The position numbers and the translations under genes are program-made. A DNA stretch of 54,889 nt from a virus. Every line of letters begins with the position of its first letter. Position 1 is the first letter of the stretch. Positions 43,995-51,774 of this stretch are shown here, piece after piece. Location of the stretch: positions 1 to 54,889 of the IMG/VR virus record IMGVR_UViG_3300009100_000013; one strand, given 5' to 3'. The notes beneath the pieces were generated by a model. The model saw only the letters and a program-made list of their open reading frames with translations. It had not been told where the DNA came from and searched no databases.

Positions 43995-44510
43995 TTATGA
44001 GATATTGTATGGTACCGCTGTACCGTCCTTAATTTGATCATCAGAGGCATGTTCATCAGTAACTCTAATACCGACAAATGTCATTGAATAGGTAACCATA
44101 CCTTTTGCGCCGACTTGGCTACTATAACCACGGCTGCGGCATTGAGCTACGCGCATAACTTCTTCGCCAGTTTGGCGATCTTCAATTCTAATTGTCACAT
44201 CTTTATTATTGAGCAAATCTTTAAGAACAGGTATAACTTTGGCTGTGTCTATATTGCCATCAAAGCCAAAATGTGGACCAAAATTTACAACCCGCATACC
44301 GTTCAATGAAACTTCGACGGCTTCTTGGCTAACAGGAACAATTTCCTGTGGCTCGAATCTACCGAGTGTATGTACCGGTTCCATGCCGTATGGCAATGAC
44401 CAGCTACAGTCTGTGGCTAATCCCATTAATTGCTCATTGACATAAAGCTTCGCGCGCGCTCCGGTAAGAGTCTGGGCTTGATTTCCTGATTGACTAGATG
44501 CATTGGCCAT
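43995..44510 (-). CDS. Tail tube protein
   Basis: A 171-residue protein immediately after the sheath gene in transcription order, the usual place of the tube. It has ARAKLYVNEQLMGLATDCSW, PYGMEPVHTLGRFEPQEIVP and a beta-strand-rich centre (TIRIEDRQTGEEVMRVAQCR), ending with QVGAKGMVTYSMTFVGIRVT, in keeping with the two-sheet fold of tube proteins. A divergent paralogue sits at 15722-16201. An AGAGG ribosome binding site precedes the ATG. The product would polymerise into the tail tube. The identification is by context and fold-like pattern, not by strong motif. Confidence 0.8.
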   Translation of the reverse strand: MANASSQSGNQAQTLTGARAKLYVNEQLMGLATDCSWSLPYGMEPVHTLGRFEPQEIVPVSQEAVEVSLNGMRVVNFGPHFGFDGNIDTAKVIPVLKDLLNNKDVTIRIEDRQTGEEVMRVAQCRSRGYSSQVGAKGMVTYSMTFVGIRVTDEHASDDQIKDGTAVPYNIS

Positions 44511-44530
44511 TTTATATAACCTCTATATTA

Positions 44531-47368
44531 TTACGCTGATTGAGTGACCTTGGAAATATCAAGTGTTATGGCGACAAAGTAGAGCGCGCCGGTTATATAC
44601 GCATTTACTCCAACGGACATGATCGGCCCAGAAACCGTTACGACAGCGCTGTCATAACCAGCTGGTGCGCCATCACTTGGGGAAATGAGTTTATTTTGCA
44701 AATATTGACTCATTTTCGCTTGCAAAAATGATAAACCCACTGTTGCAGAAACGTCAGCTACGGCTTGGCCTACTACGAAATTATCAAACGAAAAGGCCAA
44801 ATCCAAAGCCATGAAGTCAGCACTGTACATAACCTGCAAACTATTAAAGACGAAATTATCATCTTTACCATAAGTTGTTTGGTCACTAACGAATCTGAAA
44901 CCACCACCATTTGGAGCTTCAATTACTAGTAAACCAGCAACTAGAGCTTGTTCCAATTGACCATAATTACCAGGATTAAATCCGCTTGGATTAACAATTC
45001 CAGTAATGTTGGCATATTTTCTGGTAATGCTACGATACAAACCAACCGCTTGCATTGAAGCTGCCTCTACCGCAAGCATCCATGGTTGATATGTTTCAAT
45101 AACACCGCTGGCACTAACGTTTTTGACATCCTGGAATGTCAAAGCATACCGTGCTGATGCTAATTGAGCAGCAGCTTCTTTAGCTTCAGCAAATGTGCCC
45201 TTAAATGAACCAACCCCAAGACGATTCTTCCGGCGTTTAACTTGACCAGAAAGCGAAACACAGTGACTCTTTAGATAAGCATTGATCCCATCAATTGTAT
45301 AGGTTGAACTTGCGTCAGTTAAACCATCAGCAATATCATCGGTAGCATCTTGGCTAAAGAGAGGTACAATGAAATTGACATCAATATCTTCCATTGCATC
45401 TACAGCGGCAGCGACAGCAGCAGCCGTACTACCGCCCTTAACACCACCAACTAAAAGAGTGGCTTGAGCAGTTGATTCTGGTAAACCAGCCAAGGCAACA
45501 TCGGTAAAGCTCATAACGGCTGAGCCAGCAACGGCTTGTTCAAAATCATATGCATCGCGCTTAATGCGGCAAGGATATGATTCGGCAGATACTGAGGAAG
45601 CAGCTGTAAATAAACCCTGGTCCAAAACATCTGGACTTAGAACACCAGCAGCAGCCGAAGGCACAGTAGCTTTATAACCAGTTTGCTGATTAATATAACT
45701 TACCAAATCATTAATAGTTGGGTAATTGGCTAAAGTGATACTAAGGTTACTGCCCGAACCACCGGTAACTACTGTGGATAGAAGGGTGCTTGAAACAGTT
45801 ACTGAACATGTGGTGCCAAGATACCCTAATTTTAAGGCAACATTACCACCAATATCAGAGAAACTTTCTTGGGTATTATCGCTGGAACGATTAATACTCA
45901 GAGTACATTCGTAATCCGTGCCAGTTAATACGTAAGGTGTGGCTGATGTAGAAATGAATGTGGCTGAGGTTGTAGTAGCAAGATTATAGAATGCTCTAGC
46001 AATACCTAAAGCAGCCACACCATCAGAAACTTCGAGCAACGATTGCTGGCCGTCAATAAACGGTCTAATGACAATTAAATTGCTATTTGGAGTTGCACCT
46101 ACAGCACCTGAAGCTACGGTCACAGGTGAACCATTGGTTAATCGAGCCACGGTTAAAGCAGAATCGGTTACCGCGCTAATTGAATAGAAACCAACATTGG
46201 CATCGCCTGTACCGGCTAAAGTGGAGCCAGAAGGAATGTACAATGAATCGCCTACGCGGGGGCGTGTGACTGAAGTTGTAGCTGGAAATGTACCCGCAGA
46301 TAGCGTTAAAACAGCCGAAGAACCACTAGCTGTAAGAGCTATGGTGCTCGTGGTTAAGCTGACAAAACTTCCGCGATTAACACCAGATTTATCCGTAAAC
46401 TTAACTGGCTGATAAACAACCAAATCATTTGCTGGAGTGGCCGAAAACGTAGTTGAAACATTTACAGGAGCATTTACACCCGTAGTGGCACTAGCATTAT
46501 TTAATTTTACAGCGCTAAATTGAGCTAAAGTAGTTGTATTGGTGGCGCTTGTAATAACCCAGTATCCAGCATTAGCTGTTGAGCTACCAACGAAAACGGA
46601 AGCTAGGGGCAATTCAAGGACATCGCCGGCAACGGGGGTTGCACTAAATGTACCTGAGGCTAATGTAAAGGTAGCCGCATTACCAGAAGCTGTAACGGCA
46701 CTTAGGGTTACGCCGGCATTTGTGGAGAATGAAACTCTGTCCGAACCACCGGTAACCAAAAAGCTACTGGTTTGTAAACTTGAGGTTTTTGAAGCTAAAG
46801 CCGCAGGGGATGTACCAGCAGTAATGGTATAAGAAACAGCGCTTCCGCCATGTTGGCGATAAATTAATTGATAAGTTACGCCTGCTGGAACATATGAAAA
46901 GTTACCAGTTGTTGGTTCAACGGCGCTTGTGGCTGTATCGATATCCCAGGAAAGCAGATTACCATCTAAGCCTTGAAAAGCAGCAGATAAGGTACCGAAT
47001 GAACTATAGCCTAAGGCTGGAATTGAAGAAGTTGCACTTGTAGAACCATTTGTTTTATAAAGATAAATTCTGGTCGGGGCGCCTACAATATTCCCATCAT
47101 TTGAAGCTGTTACGGCAGCTCGGAAAGCATCAACTAGTCTACCGCTGCCATATTTGGCAATTACATCAGCTAACTGATCTGGAGTGAAAAAGTTGTCTGA
47201 AAACACTTCGCTTGCAGCGCTCGTCGCTGGACCAGCATCAGCTTCGCCAATCAATGCTATAATTCCACTTGCCGAAAGGCCAGCAACCGGAGTACGAACA
47301 TTGATTGTCGTGAAAGCTGATGGAACAATTACGGTGCCCACCTTGCTATCTGTAAATTTAATCGCCAT
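44531..47368 (-). CDS. Tail sheath protein (enlarged)
   Basis: A 945-residue protein. The start (FTTINVRTPVAGLSASGIIA, ALIGEADAGP) and the last 300 residues (KGTFAEAKEAAAQLASARYA, GVIETYQPWMLAVEAASMQA, SITRKYANITGIVNP, QALVAGLLVIEAPNGGGFRF) are sheath features, with the C-terminal arm SVGVNAYITGALYFVAITLD. Common sheaths have about 400-700 residues. Here two copies of a beta module (GDVLELPLASVFVGS...ANAGYWVIT and GDSLYIPSGSTLAG...ANVGFYSIS) are inserted in the first half, probably facing outward. It precedes the tube gene. A small hairpin and a GGAG site lie in the leader. Confidence 0.87.
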   Translation of the reverse strand: MAIKFTDSKVGTVIVPSAFTTINVRTPVAGLSASGIIALIGEADAGPATSAASEVFSDNFFTPDQLADVIAKYGSGRLVDAFRAAVTASNDGNIVGAPTRIYLYKTNGSTSATSSIPALGYSSFGTLSAAFQGLDGNLLSWDIDTATSAVEPTTGNFSYVPAGVTYQLIYRQHGGSAVSYTITAGTSPAALASKTSSLQTSSFLVTGGSDRVSFSTNAGVTLSAVTASGNAATFTLASGTFSATPVAGDVLELPLASVFVGSSTANAGYWVITSATNTTTLAQFSAVKLNNASATTGVNAPVNVSTTFSATPANDLVVYQPVKFTDKSGVNRGSFVSLTTSTIALTASGSSAVLTLSAGTFPATTSVTRPRVGDSLYIPSGSTLAGTGDANVGFYSISAVTDSALTVARLTNGSPVTVASGAVGATPNSNLIVIRPFIDGQQSLLEVSDGVAALGIARAFYNLATTTSATFISTSATPYVLTGTDYECTLSINRSSDNTQESFSDIGGNVALKLGYLGTTCSVTVSSTLLSTVVTGGSGSNLSITLANYPTINDLVSYINQQTGYKATVPSAAAGVLSPDVLDQGLFTAASSVSAESYPCRIKRDAYDFEQAVAGSAVMSFTDVALAGLPESTAQATLLVGGVKGGSTAAAVAAAVDAMEDIDVNFIVPLFSQDATDDIADGLTDASSTYTIDGINAYLKSHCVSLSGQVKRRKNRLGVGSFKGTFAEAKEAAAQLASARYALTFQDVKNVSASGVIETYQPWMLAVEAASMQAVGLYRSITRKYANITGIVNPSGFNPGNYGQLEQALVAGLLVIEAPNGGGFRFVSDQTTYGKDDNFVFNSLQVMYSADFMALDLAFSFDNFVVGQAVADVSATVGLSFLQAKMSQYLQNKLISPSDGAPAGYDSAVVTVSGPIMSVGVNAYITGALYFVAITLDISKVTQSA

Positions 47369-47378
47369 TATATTTCTC

Positions 47379-47391
47379 CAGAGTCACTCTG
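47379..47391 (-). other. Small hairpin next to the sheath ribosome binding site
   Basis: CAGAG-TCA-CTCTG (plus strand) forms five-base arms with a three-base loop. On the minus strand it ends directly before the GGAG ribosome binding site of the sheath gene. It could modulate initiation or stability of the sheath message. The arms are short, so a chance occurrence is quite possible. Confidence 0.35.
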
Positions 47392-47394
47392 CTG

Positions 47395-47408
47395 TAGTTT
47401 AAGTTTAA
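47395..47408 (-). promoter_or_regulatory. Intergenic motif TTAAACTTAAACTA (variant site)
   Basis: A variant in the 48-base gap before the tail sheath gene, with two partly overlapping A/T-AAACTT-like units on the minus strand. It sits upstream of the sheath hairpin and ribosome binding site, where a strong late promoter would be expected. Confidence 0.35.
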
Positions 47409-47416
47409 TAATTCTT

Positions 47417-47662
47417 TTACTTAATTCCAAAATGCTCACACCCGGCTTCCCACATGGTCTGATCATTCAACCAACCTAGCCTGTCTATATGATCTTTAAC
47501 CATTTCTCGCCATTTTAGATTTGTACCATGTTTTCGGCAATATTCGTGCCAGAAACTGTCAAACGAGGTCCATGGTCTAAATGGATCTTCATTCGTTTGA
47601 TCGGTGTTTGAACCAGATGTGTTAATCACCTTTCCGTACGTTTTAGCACCCATTTGGCTCAC
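47417..47662 (-). CDS. Small hypothetical protein upstream of sheath
   Basis: An 81-residue protein of unknown family. It is rich in Trp/His and polar residues (EDPFRPWTSFDSFWHEYCRK, KWREMVKDHIDRLGWLNDQT, MWEAGCEHFGIK) with a probable helical bundle in the C-terminal half. It overlaps the previous gene by 20 bases and is followed by the sheath leader. In many myoviruses small proteins at this place belong to the neck or sheath assembly; I cannot say more. Confidence 0.6.
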   Translation of the reverse strand: MSQMGAKTYGKVINTSGSNTDQTNEDPFRPWTSFDSFWHEYCRKHGTNLKWREMVKDHIDRLGWLNDQTMWEAGCEHFGIK

Positions 47663-48167
47663 TCATCTTTTTCATGTTTTTCTTGGCCATTAGAAATGGG
47701 CTCAAACCTTTCTTTTTAGCTTTTTCTTGAGTATGCTTGGGATAATTCTTTTCATCCATTAAATTGCGGGCAGCATCACTGGTATTTTTTGAACCATGAG
47801 CAATTTTTTCTACAGTTTTACCGGCCGATTCTTCGGCAGTTTTTTCTTCTTTATAATCTTTTACAATTTTCTTAGTAGCTTCATTGCTACCAGGAATCTG
47901 TGGCTCTGGCTTTCTGGCCGCTAAATTAGAAGCAGCTTTGGCCTTTAATGCGCCCATGGCAGCTGGGGTATTTACTTTTTTAGTAACTTCACCACCCAAT
48001 TCTTTTTTTAATGGCTCTTTGGCTGGCAATTTACCAACAGAATCTTTCATGGTAGAAACCGCAGACTTCATGTCCGAAACAGCTTCTTTAACCTCTTTTT
48101 TTTCGAGGTCTTCTTTAATTTGTTTTAAACCTTTAACAAGTTGTTCTAAAACTTCTTTTTTATCCAT
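47643..48167 (-). CDS. Lys/Glu-rich coiled-coil protein
   Basis: A 174-residue, highly charged protein. The first 50 residues form a helix with heptad pattern (VLEQLVKGLKQIKEDLEKKE, AVSDMKSAVSTMKDSVGKLP), followed by an Ala/Lys/Pro-rich, probably disordered centre and a basic end (HTQEKAKKKGLSPFLMAKKN). It has no family I recognise. The charge and order pattern suggest a scaffold or nucleic-acid-binding virion protein. Its position between the tail-completion gene and the sheath gene suggests tail assembly. Confidence 0.6.
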   Translation of the reverse strand: MDKKEVLEQLVKGLKQIKEDLEKKEVKEAVSDMKSAVSTMKDSVGKLPAKEPLKKELGGEVTKKVNTPAAMGALKAKAASNLAARKPEPQIPGSNEATKKIVKDYKEEKTAEESAGKTVEKIAHGSKNTSDAARNLMDEKNYPKHTQEKAKKKGLSPFLMAKKNMKKMSEPNGC

Positions 48168-48187
48168 AAATTACCTTATTTACTAGG

Positions 48188-49123
48188 TTATGTTTCAATT
48201 GTTGCATAAATAGTGTCATCATCGCTTTTTACTAAATTAATTTCTTGAGAAACGCCTTCAACATATTCAGATAGTTGATCCACCCAACGGACCTCGGAAT
48301 ACCCGGTCATCGTAATTGTTTTAAAAAAGAAATTTTCGGGACTTTGGCTTTCGTCTAATTGAATTTCTCCACTAGATACATTGCCCAAACCTATATTAAA
48401 TTTTTCCAGTAGGTATTGACGTCTTTGTAAAAGAATGTATAATACTATAGAATGTAGCCAATAAAGCTCTCCGGGAGAGCCAGAAACACAACAATTTATT
48501 TCATATGTTTCGTCAAAATTAGCTATATGTCTCATGACCTTAAGGACAGAATAGGCGGGAACAACGTAAGAATCAGTAAAGTTATCTCTGATATCCGTAG
48601 CTATTTTAAAAGTGGTGTCTGAGACAATTTGTGTTATTGGATAGGTGGTATTTGAAGATGGGCTGTATAAGCCTTGATTTACGAAAATTAACTCTGTATC
48701 AAAACCATCGGGTAAGGTGACTATACCGGTTTCTAAATCGTAGCTTGGAGAAAACGGTCCAACGGAAATGTCCGGGGTAGACACTAAGTCTTGTTTTTCT
48801 ACAGTTTCATTTTCCGGGAATACAGAAGGATCTATCTCACCGAGAGCCGCTTTACCGGTAGATTCTGTGGAGTTTTTGACATTTACAGTGAGGCACGGAT
48901 AAATTGGGTGGTCCATCCTGTAAACGCTCAACGCCGGAATTTCCGTTTTTAAAAACCATTTCTTGGCTCTGGCTATTTCTTCTTTTCCAAATTCCGTGGC
49001 CAAATTAGAGGCTTCTACAGAAGCAAAAATAAAATCCAAATGGTAAGGATTTTGACGAAGATATTTAATACCTTCAGTAATCGCTTTAATTAAAATTAAA
49101 TCTGATTGGGATATTCCATTCAC
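48188..49123 (-). CDS. Neck/tail completion protein
   Basis: A 311-residue protein from a GTG start. The late segment SPGELYWLHSIVLYILLQRR, then YLLEKFNIGLG and FFFKTITMTGYSEVRWVDQL, is typical of neck or tail-completion proteins near the sheath, in which a helix with paired arginines is followed by beta strands. The first half includes TGIVTLPDGFDTELIFVNQG, a beta domain with a D-x-x-T-F-K turn (SDTTFKIAT). It lies in the usual place between connector genes and the sheath, now separated from them by the plus-strand island. Assignment by pattern and context. Confidence 0.65.
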   Translation of the reverse strand: MNGISQSDLILIKAITEGIKYLRQNPYHLDFIFASVEASNLATEFGKEEIARAKKWFLKTEIPALSVYRMDHPIYPCLTVNVKNSTESTGKAALGEIDPSVFPENETVEKQDLVSTPDISVGPFSPSYDLETGIVTLPDGFDTELIFVNQGLYSPSSNTTYPITQIVSDTTFKIATDIRDNFTDSYVVPAYSVLKVMRHIANFDETYEINCCVSGSPGELYWLHSIVLYILLQRRQYLLEKFNIGLGNVSSGEIQLDESQSPENFFFKTITMTGYSEVRWVDQLSEYVEGVSQEINLVKSDDDTIYATIET

Positions 49124-49127
49124 ACAG

Positions 49128-49146
49128 CAAGGTTATGTTCACCTTG
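49128..49146. promoter_or_regulatory. Inverted repeat CAAGGT-7-ACCTTG overlapping a promoter
   Basis: A perfect six-base inverted repeat with a seven-base spacer lies in the divergent gap between the neck gene and the methyltransferase gene. Its right arm shares TTG with the TTGACA -35 box at 49144. Such a site could be an operator for a repressor, for the methyltransferase itself, or a short hairpin. No separate controller gene is seen in the island. Confidence 0.45.
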
Positions 49147-49172
49147 ACAAATACACACGAGGATTGTAGTAT
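49144..49172 (+). promoter_or_regulatory. Sigma70-like promoter for the restriction-modification island
   Basis: TTGACA at 49144-49149 is a perfect -35 box. After 17 bases comes TAGTAT at 49167-49172 (four of six matches to TATAAT). An overlapping TATAAA at 49170 is the alternative -10. Transcription would start about six to ten bases before or at the ATG at 49182, so the message would have almost no leader and no ribosome binding site is seen. This is the clearest host-type promoter in the window. Confidence 0.6.
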
Positions 49173-49181
49173 AAACAGCGA

Positions 49182-50333
49182 ATGATTAACGATTATGATA
49201 GTTATATAAAGCAATGGACCGAATCCGGTACCATTTATTTACCAAATAGCGAGGAAAAATTTTTATCCGAGCAACTAATTACTTATATAGGAAACAAAAG
49301 AAAATTATTGCCATTTATAGATGCATCTTTGTCAAAGATTTTTAAAAAATTAAATAAAAAAATGAACATTTTCGACGGTTTTAGCGGATCTGGGGTATGT
49401 TCTAGGTTGTTTAAAAAATATTCCAAAACGCTTTTTGTAAATGATTTGGAACTTTATTCAAACATTATAAATAAATGTTATCTTACAAATTTATCTCAAA
49501 TAAATTTAAATGATATCTGTGCAAATATAGATTATCTTAATTCAATAGCTGCCAAACCAATAAACAATGGAATAATTAAAGAATTATATAGTCCGCTAGA
49601 TGATTTTAACATTAAAAAATCAGATAGGGTATTTTATACAAATGAAAATGCCAAAATAATTGATACTATAAGACAAGAAATAATAAGATCTTTTATAAAT
49701 CAAGATTATTTATATATAGCTCCTTTATTAATAGCCTCTAGCATAAATGTAAACACCTCTGGAGTTTTTAAGGGTTTTTATAAAAATTCTAAAACAGGGA
49801 TTGGTCAATTTGGCGGAAATGCTAAAAATTGTCTAAAAAGAATTACTGGAAAAATTAAATTAGAATATCCTATCTTTTCTAATTATGAATGTGATATTAA
49901 AATATATCAACAAAATACTAACGTATTGATAAAATCTTTAAAAGATTTAGATGTTGCTTATTATGATCCTCCTTACAATCAACATCCATATGGGTCTAAT
50001 TATTTTATGCTCAATGTAATAGCCGATTATAAAAAACCAGAAAATATATCAAATATAAGCGGAATTCCAAATAATTGGAATAAATCTCTTTATAATAAAA
50101 AGAACGAGGTTGAGCAATGTATAGATGATTTGGTAAAAAATACAGATTCTAAATTTATAATAATGTCATATAATAATGAAGGTTTTGTGACAAAAGAGAA
50201 TTTTTTAAAAATACTATCAAAATATGGAAGGGTTACAATAGAAGAACAAACTTATTCAGCTTTCAAGGGATCTAGAAATTTTAAAAATAGAAGCAATAAT
50301 GTAAAAGAATTTTTATTTGTATTGGAAAAATAA
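49182..50333 (+). CDS. DNA adenine N6-methyltransferase, D12 class
   Basis: A 383-residue protein. LITYIGNKRKLLPFI (about 32-46) and FDGFSGSGVCSRLF (64-77) give the SAM-binding motif of D12 adenine methyltransferases. YYDPPYNQHPYGSN (260-273) is the catalytic D-P-P-Y loop. The region between is helical and less conserved, as for a target recognition domain. It lies alone on the plus strand, followed at once by an EcoRI-family nuclease gene, so it is probably the cognate methylase, protecting GAATTC or a similar site. Its DNA is clearly more A+T-rich than the neighbouring structural genes. Start at ATG 49182, with a possible leaderless message. Confidence 0.9.
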   Translation: MINDYDSYIKQWTESGTIYLPNSEEKFLSEQLITYIGNKRKLLPFIDASLSKIFKKLNKKMNIFDGFSGSGVCSRLFKKYSKTLFVNDLELYSNIINKCYLTNLSQINLNDICANIDYLNSIAAKPINNGIIKELYSPLDDFNIKKSDRVFYTNENAKIIDTIRQEIIRSFINQDYLYIAPLLIASSINVNTSGVFKGFYKNSKTGIGQFGGNAKNCLKRITGKIKLEYPIFSNYECDIKIYQQNTNVLIKSLKDLDVAYYDPPYNQHPYGSNYFMLNVIADYKKPENISNISGIPNNWNKSLYNKKNEVEQCIDDLVKNTDSKFIIMSYNNEGFVTKENFLKILSKYGRVTIEEQTYSAFKGSRNFKNRSNNVKEFLFVLEK

Positions 50334-50334
50334 T

Positions 50335-50973
50335 ATGCCACGAACATCACAATCAGAATTTTCACCTAATAAATCCAATCACTCTCACAATCTATTAGAG
50401 TTAGCAACAAAGGATTTATTACATTTTTTAAAAAATAAATACGGCTCTGAAAGAATTACTCACAGAAAATACTTATCAAAAAAAGAAATAAATGACGAAC
50501 TAAATAAAATGGACCCCAGCTTTGGAATTTCATTAGAAAATGAAAACTCATCAATTAAACCTGACGGAGGTTTGATATTTATAGATGACCATCTGATCTT
50601 GGTATCTGAAATGAAAAAACAAGGAGTCAATAAACAAAGGTTGCGCTCGGGCGAGAAAAAGCAATCCATGGGCAATGCAATAGAAAGAGCTTTTAAGAAT
50701 GCTCGTGAAATAGAGAATTACTGTATTAACAAAAAATATTTTCCATATGTAGTATTTGTACACGGTTGTGACTTTGAACCCCAAAGTTCAATGAGAGATC
50801 GAATATCTTCTGCAAATCTTAATTCTCCTATTAATAATACTTATGTTAAAGATATCGGTCATCACAAAAGAACATCTCTTTTCATCCAGGAAAAACCATA
50901 TACAAGAATGTTTTTATTTAATATATTAAAAAAGATAGCCGGGGAATCTATAGAAATTTTAAAAATTACTTAA
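50335..50973 (+). CDS. EcoRI-family type II restriction endonuclease
   Basis: A 212-residue protein from ATG 50335 (GGAAAA upstream; a TTG at 50317 in the same frame overlaps the methylase). It aligns by eye with EcoRI: SSIKPDGG (D77), then ILVSEMKKQG (E92, K94), matching EcoRI's SSIKPDGG and LVAEAKHQG with catalytic Asp91, Glu111 and Lys113. GNAIER (113-118) is identical to the EcoRI recognition segment around Asn141 and Arg145. HFPYV-like YFPYVVFVHG and DRISSAN-x-x-x-PIN follow in the same order. It is shorter than EcoRI (277 residues), lacking parts of the ends. All key residues are present, so it is probably active. Recognition of GAATTC is inferred. Confidence 0.92.
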   Translation: MPRTSQSEFSPNKSNHSHNLLELATKDLLHFLKNKYGSERITHRKYLSKKEINDELNKMDPSFGISLENENSSIKPDGGLIFIDDHLILVSEMKKQGVNKQRLRSGEKKQSMGNAIERAFKNAREIENYCINKKYFPYVVFVHGCDFEPQSSMRDRISSANLNSPINNTYVKDIGHHKRTSLFIQEKPYTRMFLFNILKKIAGESIEILKIT

Positions 50974-50985
50974 ATTTATAATTAT

Positions 50986-51774
50986 TTATTTAATCGTTAA
51001 CTCTAAATTCTTCAACTGCTCGTCTAAAAACTTCGAGTATGAGGTCTCAATCCATTTATAAATTTCGGAAAATATATCAACGCCTTTTCTAGCCGGTATC
51101 TTCCATTCGGCTTTGCTGTTCTCACTCAAAGTGCGAAATGTAAAATATTGTCTGTCAATCGTTTTGTTGCCACGATTATTAGTCCGTTCTGTTTGATATA
51201 CAGTTAAATTATCCAAAATGCTTTTACCAGAAACACTACCTTTATACATAGAATTAACTTTTTTTATTAAAGCTGCTGCCCTAGGTTTTTCTGGAGTTGA
51301 AATTATAGGAGAACCTTTGCTATTGACAATAGGTTTGGTTAACGGCAATTTATTTTCCTTCATTGCTGTTTTAATTTCTCTTACTAAATTTTGTTGTTTA
51401 TCTTTCATTCCAGGAGTTTCTTTCCCGGGATGTTTAAAAGGTATTCTTACGTATTTTCTGCCTTTTAAATGAGTTTTTCTCATATCAATTGCAGGAGCGC
51501 CGTCTTCAATAAATAACGCAGGCTCTTCAAGTATAATCAAATAACTGTCAAAACCGCCAAGTTTATTGCGCTCAAAGTGTAAATTAGATAAATATAAATT
51601 TCGTTCCCTGTCACTTTTTAATTTTTGATTAGCAAGTGCAACGGCCTGGTCAAAACAAGCCATAGCCAATCTCTCGATACTTTGATTAATTGGTTTTTTT
51701 AATTCTTGTAATTGTTTAACCGTTTTAATTAAAGGTTCAAGATTTAATGTAACCTTGATATCATTTGAGGCCAC
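50986..51774 (-). CDS. Head-tail connector protein (HK97 gp10-like)
   Basis: A 262-residue protein from a GTG start with a strong AGGAGG ribosome binding site. It begins with a helical segment (EPLIKTVKQLQELKKPINQS), then FIEDGAPAIDMRKTHLKGRK and YVRIPFKHPGK. The end is TFRTLSENSKAEWKIPARKG followed by IFSEIYKWIETSY. Such an arrangement, a Lys-rich loop then a W-x-x-P-x-R-K-G turn and final helix, is seen in neck or tail-completion proteins related to HK97 gp10. It converges with the endonuclease gene 12 bases away. The role would be closing the head-tail joint. Confidence 0.7.
   Translation of the reverse strand: MASNDIKVTLNLEPLIKTVKQLQELKKPINQSIERLAMACFDQAVALANQKLKSDRERNLYLSNLHFERNKLGGFDSYLIILEEPALFIEDGAPAIDMRKTHLKGRKYVRIPFKHPGKETPGMKDKQQNLVREIKTAMKENKLPLTKPIVNSKGSPIISTPEKPRAAALIKKVNSMYKGSVSGKSILDNLTVYQTERTNNRGNKTIDRQYFTFRTLSENSKAEWKIPARKGVDIFSEIYKWIETSYSKFLDEQLKNLELTIK

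Noticed and set aside
49124-50985. The EcoRI-type island as an assembly error joining bacterial DNA
   Set aside because: Both edges are seamless, with a 58-base divergent gap and a 12-base convergent gap, and the flanking genes are intact members of the same operon. Read coverage would be needed to exclude it fully.
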